Part shown: positions 47,391 through 59,530 of the stretch, in pieces
How positions within the stretch are numbered: position 1 is the first letter of the stretch
Layout of the letters: every line of letters begins with the position of its first letter
From: Prinsepia uniflora
Lineage: Eukaryota; Streptophyta; Magnoliopsida; Rosales; Rosaceae
DNA: 64,000 nt
Direction of reading: 5' to 3'
Assembly: GCA_032719365.1 (NCBI GenBank)
Contig: CM064873.1
Location: 8,280,501 to 8,344,500 of the forward strand
The notes under the pieces: model-generated
What the model was told of the DNA's origin: nothing
Databases searched by the model: none
The model's input: the letters and a program-made list of their open reading frames with translations, nothing else
Translations under genes and position numbers: made by a program

Positions 47391-49763
47391 CTATTGAGGC
47401 ACCTTAGGACGACCATTTGCCATTTCTACATATGAGACACAAGCAAAGTTAATTATCTACATAAATTCACAATTATTAACAAACAAATGTATTAGAAATA
47501 ATAAAAAGATACAACAATTACCTTGTGCAAGAGCATGATAACACTCCACTTCTTCAACACTCGGCTCCGAATGTAATGCAATATTAATACTCATAAGCCA
47601 ATTTTGAGTACAAATCAATGCCTCCACAACTTCAGGGCTCAACAAACTTCTATACGAATTAATTACCCTTCCACTTGTGCTAAAACATGACTCCGAAGCT
47701 ATTGTTGAAGTGGGTATAGCTAGAACATCCCGTGCAACTCGAGATAAGATTGGATATTTGGATGTCCCGATCATTTTCCACCAACCCAAAATATCAAACG
47801 TTGAATCCTCAATATCTTCAATAGGATCTAATAGATATCTATCCAAATCATTACAAATAATTTCCTTCTTTGCCTTTCTCCTCATCCTCCTTGCTATAAG
47901 ATCCGTATCGTCACTCAAACCCATCTTGTCCTTTGCTACTGCAGATGAGCTGCCACTAACAATGTCCTCTCTTGCAGAATCCCAATTCTCACCGTCTTCA
48001 TAGAGTTTATGAAGGCTAATCAATAAAATCTTCAATCTAGAAATAGCATGTCCAACCTTATCATCATCATCCTCAAATACCCCCCCCCCCCCCAAAACAA
48101 TCCTCCACAGCGTCCAATTTATGACGAGGATCAAGAACAAGAGCTATAAAATAATATTGGTTCATACGCTCCATTTCCCCCCAATATTTGTCAAATTTGG
48201 CTTGCATGGTGCTTGCAATACCAGACAATAAAACACTCTTCTGTTCACAACGCAAAAGAGTTAAAATCCTATACACATCATGTAAAGCACATTGGATTGT
48301 GGGTGTAGAAGTGCAACAAACTCGTAAAGTTACTTCATAAAAGGGTTTCAAATAAGCAGCAAATGAACTCGCTACTTCCCAATCATACTCAGACGGTGGT
48401 CCTACCCTTCGATCACTTACAAAATAAGCAACATAATTCGGATCATCCTCAATTAGGACCTCAAATGCTCCCCGAAACTTAAGAGCTGATTCCAACATCA
48501 AATAGGTGGAATTCCACCTAGTTGGAACATCCAATACCACCAGCCCTTTGCTATCAACCATAGCCTTCTCCGCACCCTTCTTAAATATTTCAAACCTACT
48601 AGGGGAAGATCTTACATATCTGATGGCATTTATAATACTTTGAATAGATTCATTCAACACATTCAAGCCATCATTGACAATCAAGTTCAAGATATGAGCA
48701 ATACATCTAACATGAAAATTTTCCCCATTATTCAAAAACGCCATCTGACATTTCCATTTAGGCATTCTTTTCATCAAAAAAGACAACTCAGCATCATTTG
48801 AAGAAGCATTATCTACTGTAACAGTCAAAAGCTTCTCAATACCCCATCCAAGTAAACAATCCTCCAAAAGCCTCCCAATTGATTCTCCTTTATGGTTTGG
48901 AATCACACAAAAGTTGATAATCTTTTTATGCAATACCCAATCACTGTCAATAAAATGAGCAGTGATAACCATATAATTGATGTTTTGAAGGGATGTCCAT
49001 GTATCAGTAGTAACACAAACCCTATAATACTTGATCAATTCTTTAAGGGACTCATTCTCAGCATAATACATATTAAGCACCTCCTTAGCAATTGTCTGAC
49101 GACATGGAATTTTAAACCTAGGACAAGCTTGGGAACAAAAATCACGAAACCCATATCCCTCCCCAAAAGAAAAAGGCAACCTCATCAACTATGACCATCT
49201 GAACCAATTTCCTAACAAGCTCCTTCTGATTAAACCCAACAGCAACTTCTGTGGGCTTTTCTACGGATAGAACTTTCTTATTTCTTTTGGCAATCATATT
49301 AGGAGGATATTTAGGACATTTTTGAAGGTGACTAATTAAGGCCCTAGTTCCATTTCTAATAGAGTCAGCAGCATACATATTAGGGCAATAATTACATCTA
49401 GCCCTAGTGAAACCAGTATCAGCTTTGTACCTTTCAAAATGATCCCATATGCTTGCACGCTGCCTTTTCTTCGCATGCTCTAGAAATTGCGCATTAATTT
49501 CAGCGTTGGTCAAAGTGGTCAGTGGTTTTCCCTCCTGATTCAACTCCGGGTCAAATTCATCTCCTTGTGAATCATGAACATTGTCCACCTACAAAACAAA
49601 AAAAAAACAGCAAATATGATGTTTTTAATATTATGAAAACAACAAGTATGAAAACTAGAATCATATAATGGAATCCAGCAAGTCTGAGAATAAATACCTC
49701 GTCAGGCAATTCTGATGAGGCGGCAGACACAGCGCTAGAAGTATTCCCAGAGATAAGCACCAT
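47391..49763 (-). pseudogene. hAT transposase (BED finger, RNase H-like core, dimerisation domain), frameshifted
   Basis: Inferred minus-strand structure: exon 1 49763-49698, intron 49697-49589 (GT-AG), a long exon to 47522, intron 47521-47426, and last exon 47425-47391 (stop TAG). The N-terminal BED zinc finger shows C-x2-C...H-x4-C (RCNYCPN, HLQKC). The catalytic core keeps VTTDTWTS (first Asp) and VTVDNASSND (second Asp). The hAT C-terminal dimerisation region SYRSLLSPEVVEALICTQNWL carries the third acidic residue. The gene is broken at two places: one extra base near 49175-49182, and a frame change at a run of 14 C (48080-48093; G on the coding strand). It may otherwise have been inactivated only recently. 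RICESLEEPER/ZBED-like type. Confidence 0.88.
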
Positions 49764-50015
49764 TCTTATTTCTTAGGGTTTGGTTTCGATCTGTAGTAAT
49801 AAGCACCATTCTCATAGGTTAAACACATAACTTACCCTGAACACATCACATGCAAAATGTACATAAAAAAACACATATTTTTTGAATTTAGGGAAGGAAG
49901 TACATTCAAATTTCAAACATGTCTGAGTAAAATTCAGCCGACAAGTTTCAATGATGGGGATACAAGTACATTCAAAGAGAACTACACAAGTCGGGGATAC
50001 AAGTACTAAACCAAA

Positions 50016-50518
50016 GGAGACTACACAGCTGCAGCACTGAAGATTGCCGAGGAGCATTCTGACTTTGTGATGGGCTTCATTTCGGTTAATCCAGCATCAT
50101 GGCCAGGGGCACCAGTAAATCCAGTTTTCATCCAGGAAACCCCTGGAGTGCAAACGGTGTCTGGTGGTGATAATCTTGGTAACCATACAGATTGAGGGAT
50201 CTGTGAATTAGCATTCAATATTTAACTAAACTCTCGTTGCGAAATCAATCTCTCTTGTAGGAAAATATTATTTAGTTTCATTCTATTTAACCAACAAGCC
50301 AACCTCATGTATTTGACCTGTAGTTCTTAATGCTATTAGTTTATGGGTTTGCCTTTTGATTGAGAGAAATTGTGTTCCAGGTGATCTGTGATAGAGGCAG
50401 TGACATTATAATCGTGGGTCGGGGAATTATAAAGGCTTCAAACCCTGCAGAGGCAGCTCATGAAATTGAATACCATGTTCAAGGATGGGATGCATATTTG
50501 GCTAAATGCAGCAGTTAA
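50016..50518 (+). pseudogene. UMPS: Captured fragment of UMP synthase (OMP decarboxylase C-terminus)
   Basis: The plus strand encodes GDYTAAALKIAEEHSDFVMG, FISVNPASWPGAPVNPVF and a GVQTVSGGDNLG loop in one piece (50016 to at least 50178). After an intron-like gap ending TTCCAG, it encodes DRGSDIIIVGRGIIKASNPAE to the stop at 50516-50518 (50381-50518). This is the C-terminal part of plant UMP synthase, the bifunctional orotate phosphoribosyltransferase/OMP decarboxylase of pyrimidine synthesis. The segment has the phosphate-loop words GGD and IIVGRGI but lacks the OPRT half and the decarboxylase Lys-Asp catalytic motif. The piece just before the intron has changed, and the frame does not pass cleanly across it. 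It lies between transposase and right end of the hAT element, opposite to the transposase. Confidence 0.82.
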
Positions 50519-52070
50519 GCTTTCAATCTCAGAGGACCACAGTATATGCCTGCAGATAAGGGCAAACATACGGAGCTATACTCAAATGTTTGCTTGGATT
50601 GTTATAGGATCTTCTCATTAATTTCCTAAGTAAACTGAATAATCCAAACCCCAGCAAGCTTAGCACCCACAACGAAATTTATGATTTCTAATCATAGGTC
50701 ATGTGTATGGTCAATAAGTAGGTAAGCTGTCCCACTATCTACTGAATGAGAGATTTCATAAAGTCTAACTATAAGAGTAAAGCTCAAAGCCAGACAGAAA
50801 CAAATGACAATACCAATGAAAGTGTGAAAGCTATTTTATGCTGGAACTAATTGAAATATCTGTACAGACACAAAAGGTGCCAATTAAGAGAGAAAAAGCT
50901 GAGAACCTAACAGCCAAGTGAAATATTATGAATAAATTCTCCGAGAAGCACAAGCTCACACATACCGCAGTTATAAGTTTCACATGCTTGGAAATAAAAC
51001 AGGAGAGGAAAGGGCATCTCATTCCCTACTTGCTATGAATAATGGTTTTTTTTCTTGGTCCAATCACTTAAATTTTTTTCTTCCTTGAGATGCTAAGTAT
51101 ATACAAATAAATTAGCGCACAAAAATGTATATATGCCAATGATTTGTGTACACTAATAGAACTCTCAAGTGTTCAATTGACAGTATCAAAACATAAATCT
51201 TCACTCGAAAGTACAAATTTGTACATGCAATTTTGGAACAATATTTATTGAATATAATTTATACATGTTCATATAATTGTTTGCTAGAAGAAGAAAGAAC
51301 CCTAAAAATATCAAAATAAGGATGAAACAAGTAACGAGAAAATTTACAGTGGATCCTTTAAAGAACCTTGACTTTGATAAATGCCATCAACCCTAGGGTT
51401 ATTGGTATATGGGTCAAGGGTTACGAAGAAAGCAAAGCAAACCACAATATACCCCAGCAGGCAGCAAGCTTACCACGGTGTTCAAAAAACGAAATTTATT
51501 CAAAAAACGGAAATGAAATTGACAATGACCCATTCATCCAGAGAATCACCAACCAACCCACCAAGAAAAACACAAACCACATCGCCCACATCGCCCTATC
51601 TGTCTCCAACCCCATTCAATTAAACAGAATCCCATTTCATCGAAGTAAGAAACATATCCATAAGCAGTAAAGCATCCAATTCGTATGTATTAAATAGGAG
51701 AGTGATAAACATATCCATAGGACAATGTATACCTTCAGGCTCAGGGTTCGATTGGGATTGAAGGTGGTCGATGATGCAGCCGCCGTCGAACTGTCGATTG
51801 TCGAAGGTTGAAGGCTGAAGAGTGAAGATGAAGCCCTGAAGCCGCCGTCGAAGGTTCCACTGTTCCAGAATCGAGACTTCGAGTGGGAACTGGGAAATAG
51901 CCCCTGTTAGAGTGTTAGATGAGAATTTTCAAATTGCAATCTCTTCAGTTCTGAATTTCTGATGACGGATCGATATTCGATCTCTCGTGACTCGTCTAGG
52001 TCTAGGGTTTGGTCCCGTTTTCATTAGCAACCCCAATTAAACGACGTCGTTCTTTAGGCGTTTTAATTAC
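50519..52070. other. Non-coding right interior of the hAT element
   Basis: No gene is recognised. The part near 51720-52020 includes a GC-richer stretch (GCCGCCGTCGAA repeated at about 51780 and 51842) that could be more captured host DNA or the transposase promoter region. Confidence 0.5.
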
Positions 52071-52074
52071 TTAG

Positions 52075-52290
52075 TTCGGTTCGGTTCGGTTGGGACGGCT
52101 TTGGTTCAGTTTTATGCCACTTTCGGTTCCGGTTCGGTTCGGGTCGGTCTTGTGATACCGAAAACCGGAACCGAACGATGCAGTCTGGTTCGGGTCCGGT
52201 TTTTTTTCGAACGGTTTCGGTTTTTCAACGGTTCGGTATTTTGCGGTTCGGTCCCGGTTCGGTGCGGTTTTTTGGTCGGTTTTTCCAGAC
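52075..52290. repeat. Right subterminal GGTTCGG/CGGTTC repeats of the hAT element
   Basis: Roughly ten GGTTCGG, GGTTCCGG and CGGTTTCGG words, arranged in tandem and in both orientations. Confidence 0.85.
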
Positions 52291-52313
52291 AAATTAACAG
52301 GGCTAGTCAGCTG

Positions 52314-53204
52314 GCCTCCATAACATCATTATTCTTGATCAACTCTCTCATTTGAAAATAAAGATTCCTCCTCTGCATTGACATTTTGAATTTTCCTATT
52401 CGAGGGTAATATATTAGACTGTACTCATTATATTGACAGAGAAAGCAATTTAGAGTCGTAGATAGTATGTGGAGGAAAGGAATGTAATTGGAACCAATTT
52501 TGAGAGGTTGGATTCAACTCAAAGAGAGGATAACATCTTCCTCACATCTAGGGTTTATCCGCAGGTTATTTGCTTATCCGATGATGATAGCTTTAACACG
52601 ATTTTTCCAATAAAGACTGAGATGAGTGCTATGATAATTGAATGGTTAAACGGGTTTTGATTTAACTCAGTATGTATCTATATATAAAGCCAGGACTTTT
52701 ATTTTTGGATAAATTTTTTTCTAAAAAAACCTTAATTAATTTTATGAAAGAAGAGATTTAATAATTGACGGTAGGATGGTGATACTTCAAATGTATCTTA
52801 CTTAATATTAAAAAAAGGGACTCCATAGTGAATAACGTCGACACCCAAACCGCTCCTTCGCCTCCTCCATCTCAATCAACTTCTCCTTCTCTATCCCAAA
52901 ACTTTGAAAACCAACCAAAATAAGAGAGGCGAAGGGGATGTCCTGGCGATTTAGGGGATATAGTTTCTGGGAGACTCGGAACGACGACAATAAATGAGTT
53001 TTTTGTTACAATAAATGAGGAAGTTGTAATTTTGTATTTTTTTTGTTCTTGGTGTTGAGTTAATTTAGGATTTTGATGTTTAATTGAATTGAAGCTGTTA
53101 CATTTTTGATTTGGCATATGGGTTTGGTGGTTGGTGTGCATTTAAAATGTTGCATTTTGTGGATTGCGGTGGATGTATTAATGGTTCATGCACTGGGGTC
53201 TGTG
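52314..53204. other. Spacer right of the hAT element
   Basis: No gene recognised. A short frame MSWRFRGYSFWET near 52938-52976 ends after 19 codons and is not interpretable. Confidence 0.5.
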
Positions 53205-54182
53205 CAGTTTTGCGTTTTTTTGAAGGGAGACAAATCTTTGATAATATATTAATGGTTCATGAAGTTTTTCAGTCTTTGGGGTAGAACTGTGGTGTGAATG
53301 GGAAGAAATGGTGATTAAGTTTGACAGGACGAAGGCACACGATCCAGATGAATGGAGTTTTCTAATGGTTGTTATGTTCCAACTTGGGTTTGATGATATG
53401 TCCATTAAGTGTATTATAGGGTGTGTTACTTCTGCCACCTACAATATACTAATGAATGGTGAACCGTCTGGGTGGTTCAACCTTCTTGGGGTTTCAGACA
53501 AGGAAACCCTCTATCACCCTTCTTGTTTGTACTTTGTGCTGAGGGGCTCTTGGCTTTGATTAGAAAATATGAAGAGGAAGGTATGTTTAGGGGGTATTAG
53601 CCTTGTACCTAATGATCTGAAGCTTACTCACCTCTTGTTTGTTGATGACTCGTTTTTATGTGCAAGGCCACCCTAAAGGAGGCATCTTGTGTTAAAGAGA
53701 TCCTGGATACCTATGTTGGTGAGTCTAGTCAGTTTATTAACTTTGACAAGAGTAGTGTCTTTTTCGGTAGGGATATGTACCCTACTAGCCATACTACTCT
53801 ATCCAATCTTTAGGGAATCCCATGTACTAAGGGATTTGGGAAATATTTGGGACTCTTGGCTGATTTTGGTGCCTCTACGAAGAAAGTTTTTGAAGATACT
53901 AGGTTGAGGATTGAGAACCATATACAAGGGTGGGCAGAAAAATATATCTCTTCCGCGAGTAAGGAAGTCCTTTTCAAATATGTTGTTATGACCATGCATA
54001 AATACTCCATGTCTTTATTTCTCCTGCCAGTTGCTATATGTCATCGTATTGTTCATGTTATGGCTAATTTTTTTGTGAGGTGGCATGGGTAGGAAGACAA
54101 GGATCCATTGGGGTTCTTGGGATAAAGTGTCAAAGCCTAAACATGTTGGTGGCTTAGGATTTAAGGATCTGAGGTGTTTTAA
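53205..54182 (+). pseudogene. LINE (L1-type) reverse transcriptase fragment
   Basis: Homology to plant L1-like reverse transcriptase in several frames: GRQIFDNILMVHEVF near 53220-53265, VIKFDRTKAHDPDEWSFL at 53308, LGFDDMSIKCIIGCVTS, NGEPSGW, a shifted RQG-type loop near 53495, the catalytic region as LFVDDS (53637-53655), and a later FGKYLGLLADFGASTKKVF. Stops and frameshifts are frequent. Both ends are missing: the left start is internal, and at 54183 it is cut by a family-L LTR. Non-LTR elements end in a poly-A tail, not seen here. Confidence 0.85.
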
Positions 54183-55186
54183 TGTAACGACCCAGAATTT
54201 TGAGGAAAATAAAATTTGGAAAATTCTAGGGAAATGACGATTTTGCCCTTGACATGGTCAATCGTTGACTTTTTTACCCAGGTATCTATTGGAAATCCTA
54301 TAAAAATCGTTATGAAGGTCTCAAAGTCCCTAGTCCGTAGACAGGTGGTACGCCAAATTCGAAGGTCGTCTGAGTTCGATACAAGTAAAAAACAATGAAA
54401 GGCAATATGGTCATTTTAGCACCAAAGGGTATTTTGGTCATTTTTCTTGGAAAATATCCTTGGATGGTAACAATTTTCTAGAAAAGTCTGGGCCTTTCTC
54501 TCCCTAAATCTCCACTGACTTAGCGGGTTATTTATGTGCGTGTGCTACTTTGTATTGGGATTTTCGACGGACCATGGCTGAAACCATGGAAAGTGTGACC
54601 GAGAGAGAAAGTAGAGAAATGAGGGAGATGACCAGGAGAGAGAAAGAGAAGAGAGGAAAGGAAAGCAAGAGGGAAATAAGAAAAGACTGAGAGGGGATGA
54701 GAGCTGAGCTCAGACTCGTGAACCACCATGAGACCCGAGAAGGGAAAAAATGGATTTGAACACCAAGTTGGTGTCTTTAACCTAGGAATTTGAAGCCAAG
54801 AACACTTGCCAGTCATGCGTAGTCAAAAGACCTCAACAAGCCAAAATTTCAAAGGATTAAACATGGGAATAACCTCAAAATCGAGTCTGAGTTTAGGATG
54901 TGAGGTTAAAGTTGAGCATCGTGATTTCCAAGTAAGTACATACTATTTTGCGTATATGGATCCCTTCTTGAGTTAGAGTAGAGAAGATTGAACAAAAAAA
55001 CACTGGAAAAAGGTTAAGAAATGAGGGTTTTGTGACCGGGTCATGGCCACAGGTCGGGTGACCTGAAAACCAGGCTCGGTGAGAGGTTAGAGGTAAACAG
55101 TACCACACGTGAATCTCATGTGCAATGAAGGTTTTTGGGTGCGTGTGGGTGCGTGGTGAGCCATCTCGAGTCATGGTCAACATGGT
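54183..55186 (+). mobile_element. Family-L LTR copy 1 of the right-end nest, 5' part
   Basis: Starts TGTAACGACCCAG within LINE sequence. Carries GTCCGTAGACAGGTGG near 54336, a GAAAGAGAAGAGAGG purine-rich zone and a GAGTCTGAGTTTAGG stretch. Interrupted at 55187 by copy 2. Its 3' part should lie beyond the window. Confidence 0.75.
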
Positions 55187-55794
55187 TGTGACGACCCGGA
55201 AATTCAAAAAGGTAATTTTGAGAATTTGGAAAGGGAATTGACGTTTTTGCCCTTGTTATACGTGGTAAAAAATTAACCAGTTTTGGGGTACTTTTTGGAC
55301 ATTTCGTGAGAGCGGTTGCGTAGGTCTCAGAGTCCTGAGTTCATAGACAAGCGGCATGTCAAAATTGGAGTTCAGACGGATTTATTATGGGTCTGAAACG
55401 AGAAAGGGAATTTTTGTAATTTAGATTATTAAGGGCATTTTGGTCCTTTTGGATTATCTTATGAGTCATCAGTGTTGTGACACATGTCATCTCTTGGCTA
55501 GGATTAGTGGCACTTGTTGGTCGTGTGTACATGTATGGGTTGGTGTATATTACACACTAGGCATTTGAAAACCAAAACCAAGTTAAAATTATGGAACCAA
55601 TTCGATGGAAGGAGGAACTGAGAAGGAACCCGGAAAATTAAGAGGACGAAATGAGAAATGGAGAGGGAAGAGGGAGAGAAAAAAACACAGAAGGAAAGGA
55701 TGAAGAAGGAAGGGTTTTGACCCAAAACCCAAACCCATACGCCTTGAAATTGGATTATGGGATTTCACGATTTAAACAAAAAATTGAGGCTGTA
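55187..55794 (+). mobile_element. Family-L LTR copy 2, 5' part
   Basis: Starts TGTGACGACCCGG. Contains GTTCATAGACAAGCGGCATG near 55340, the family landmark in diverged form. Interrupted at 55795 by copy 3. Confidence 0.72.
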
Positions 55795-56464
55795 TGTAAC
55801 GACCTGAATTTTCTTTATTTATGTAAATTGCGAAATTCCATGTAAAATGACATTTTTGCCCCTGGTCAGGACAAAATGTTGACTTTTGAACTGAGACACT
55901 GTTTGGATGTTGACTCGTGACCATTACGTAGATTGTGTCACTGTTTGGACGCTTGATGCGGAAGTTATGGGTCATGGAGTTCGCGAAGTACTATTACATT
56001 TTTTGAGACGTTTGGCCCTGTGGCATTATTGGGCTAGTCAGTTGAGGTCTTGGACCAATCAGATGAGTGACAAGTGTCACTCATCTAACTGGCCCATTTA
56101 CCCAAAAGATTGGATGCATGTACCTGCTAACTCTTCTCTTTTGTTCATTCATACGTGCACCTATTTTGAGAAAACACACAGACCCGGCCATAGACTACCT
56201 TCCCTAAACCATTATCTCCTTTTAAGTGAGCCTGAAGAGTGGAGGAGAGAGGGTTGGACCGCGACGTAGGGTTGAGAGCAGCGGCGCATGGCGGAGGAAC
56301 ACGTTCACAAGTAAAACTCGAAACCCCCATGATCGGGTCAAGTGTAGTTTTGGATTTTTAGGCCCTATTGAGTGAATTTAAGCGTCCAAGACACTTTGTA
56401 GGACCTGCACGAGGAGATTGGAACCCAGAACCAGGCTGGACAACACCGTGATCGATGGAGAACT
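55795..56464 (+). mobile_element. Family-L LTR copy 3, 5' part
   Basis: Starts TGTAACGACCTGAATTTTC. Contains the perfect hairpin AGATGAGTGACA/TGTCACTCATCT at 56061-56086. Interrupted at 56465 by copy 4; resumes after 62096. Confidence 0.75.
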
Positions 56465-59400
56465 TGTAACGACCCGTCCAAAATTATTGGGATTAATTAA
56501 GAATTAATGACGGATTAGTAAGACTAATCGGAGATTAGCCGAGGATTAATGGACGTTCATGGTGAAATTACGATGTTGCTCCTGAACGAGGGAAAAAAGT
56601 TAACTTTTAACCCGTGAGGTCCAATGCATGAGGACCGAGGACGGTTACGTAGATTGAGTCGATATGAGTCCGTAGACAGGCGGCACGTCAAAATCGGACG
56701 TTCGACGAGAGAGTTACGTTTCACGAAAGTTTCGAGGAACTATTGCACGAATCACGAGACGGGTGGAATTTTGTCTGGAGTGGGCCCCAGATATTTATTG
56801 TAGGCCCAATGGATGAGTGACAAGTGTCACCCATCCATTTCTCCCGTTACACAGATGCAAGAATCTGTATCCCCTTCCTCATTCGATCGACCAAACACCC
56901 CGATGAACCCAAAACCAAACCCTTCCCCCATTTGAATCCATGTGAAGCCAAGTGAGGCTGAGGATGAGTGAGATGAGGTGATGACGATGGCAGGACGGCC
57001 AGCCACCGTGGACGGCGGAGGAACCGCTGGAAACAGGTGAAAACCCGAACCCTTGTTGTTTTTCAATTTTCGAATTCGTGTTTTGGATGTTAGGGAGGTT
57101 GTCTAGGGAATAGAGAATGGTTGTGAGGGTTGTACGGGTCATGCGGACTAGGAAACGGGGGTTGAGGATGGCTGAGCAGCCCCGGAACGGCGACCGGGAG
57201 ATTTTCGGTAGCTGCTCACCGAAATCATTTTCCGACCAAGTAAACCCAAATCGAACCTCCAATCATGTTTTTAGGAACCTTAGGAACTAAATAGGATCAT
57301 TAGGATGAAATTTTGGCCCCTAGAAGTGCTCAGAACATATAATGGAGTTTTGGGTTCAAAACGGTTTTTTGAACCAATGGGTTTTAGGATTGTTTTCATT
57401 GTTTTGATTGCATAAAAAAATCCCTAGGATTGATTAGAGAAGATTGGTGGAAAGAAGGAAGAAAAAGGATGAAAAAATAGGAGGGAATGGATTTGGACCG
57501 GTCACGCTAGTCCAGTTGGACCGGATTGCAGGTGGATCGGTTCGGACCAGTCTGGCCGAAGGTTGAAGATGATATTGTGTAGGCGCGTGGGCTTCACGCG
57601 CAGCCCTTTTGGGCGGCGCGTGGGAGTGTGTGGGACACCTTTTGGGGAAGTTTCCAACATGTGAAATCATCTATTCGATGTAATGAACATTTTGGGACAA
57701 GTTTCGAGTCAATCGGACATCGTTTCGATATAATTCGAGATGTCCGAAAGTTTAGGATCGAGTTTAAAAATAGTTAAGAATTCGGGAAAATTACGGGGCT
57801 TCAATGAGAGGTTAATGACGTTGTTAGTAACCCTCTAAAATGATTTGGACAGGTTTGGGAGTCCCGGTGACGGCGATTAGCCCGGAGAGACTTATGGCGC
57901 GTGAATCGAGACGCAACTTAAACGGTCTGTGAGTGGAATTTTTTTTATGAATTGATGCATGTATAAATGTTTTATATGTGTTTATAAACATGTTTTGTGA
58001 TGCCATGAGTGCATTTTTTTGTGGTGTATTAGTATTTACGTATTTGTACGTATTTCGAGATTTTTGGTTTTATATGGTGCTTATACGTGCTGTGTTCTCT
58101 ATGACGTTTTAATAGAAAGGTTTTGGATTTGGAAATGTGAAACCGAGCATGAGACCCATTTGATTTTACCTCGGGCATATGGCCCTATTGATGACCTACG
58201 GGTCCAAATTGTGGTCGCGATGAGTGCTAGGGATGACCTACGGGTCCAAATTGTGACCGACGGGTGATACGACTCTCGCCTCCGGACTAGGGATGTGTTT
58301 CTTCTGGAGAGGTCACGATGCACTTCCTGTTGTCGAGTAGCCACTGGAGGCTCGACTTCGGAGTGCTGACGGTATATGAGATCGATCGGTGATGTGTGCA
58401 CTATGATCTAGAGGTGGTCGCAGCAGTTGATATGTTCACGGCGACATACCAAGATTGAGAGGGGTCCTGGACTGATGATTGCATGCATTACTATGATTGG
58501 AATCGTGACTGACCCTGAGCTATCAGGCTTGATGCCAAGTTGATTTATGAAATCGGGCTTGAGTCTTAGTTGTGGTTTATGAAATGAGAATTCGGGTTTG
58601 AGACCCTATTGATTTTAATTTGAATCGGATTCGAGGAATCCTGTTGTCATGCTCGGGTATGAGACCCAATTGAACTATGGTTTGAAAGAAAAGAATGTTT
58701 TCACATGTTGTGTATATACCCTCCTATATGAGCAGATTTGGTCTCCACCAGACATCGTAGATCCTGAATTTTGGACAGATCCTCCCAGTCGTCGTAGATC
58801 CTGGGGGTAGACTCGGAGTGAGACCCCGAGTAGTATGCATACTTATAGATAAATCGTGACGGGTATTGATTAGACATCAGAGACTGCCAAGGTTGGGTTA
58901 TATATATATATATATGTATTTCATTGAGATTGTTTGGGGGCCGAGACCCCGTGTCCTATGATTTGGATGTGGCTTTTAGGCTGAGATCCACGTGTAATGA
59001 CCCATCCCAAATTATCGGTATTAATTAAGACTTAATGAAGGATTAGCGAGGCAAATCGGGGATTAGTCGAGGATTATCGGACGTTCAGGGCGAAATTACG
59101 ATTTTCCCCTGAACGAGGCCAAAAAGTTGACTTTTGATCCGAGAGATCCGATGGCCGAGGGCTAACGATCGTTACGTAGATCGAGTCGATATGAGTCCGT
59201 AGATAGGCGACACGTCCAAATCGAACGTTCGACAGAAAAGTTACGGTTCACGGAAGATTTCGGGAACTATTTGGAACTACACGTTTTTCGAGGAACGTGG
59301 AATTTTTTCCTATTATGGGCCCCAAATATTTTGTCCCTGGCCCAAAGGATAAGTGGCAAGTGTCACTCATCCATTGCTCACTCAAACACGTTCATGCATA

Positions 59401-59482
59401 TCCCCATTTCGATTCCAACGGGTTTTCACCCGATCTCGTTCAAACCATTACCCTAATCCCTTCCCCCACCTAGTTTTAATCT

Positions 59483-59499
59483 GAGAGAGAGAGAGAGAG

Positions 59500-59530
<31 letters not shown>
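59483..59530. repeat. (GA)n microsatellite in family-L copy 5
   Basis: GA run with one AAAA interruption near 59500. Confidence 0.95.

Larger units (their letters stand above)
46911..52305 (-). mobile_element. Complete hAT transposon, 5395 bp, carrying a host-gene fragment
   Basis: Terminal inverted repeats are 13 bp and perfect: TAGCCCTGTTAAT at 46911-46923 and its complement at 52293-52305. The octamer GTCAGCTG is duplicated exactly on both sides (46903-46910, 52306-52313). Both subterminal zones are packed with GGTTCGG/CCGAACC words (46925-47110 and 52075-52285), a likely transposase-binding landscape. The interior has a transposase gene on the minus strand (47391-49763) and, opposite, a piece of UMP synthase (50016-50518). 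The perfect ends and duplication suggest recent insertion. Confidence 0.95.

Noticed and set aside
52938..52996. Start of a small gene (MSWRFRGYSFWET)
   Set aside because: Stops after 19 codons and no splice-linked continuation could be supported.
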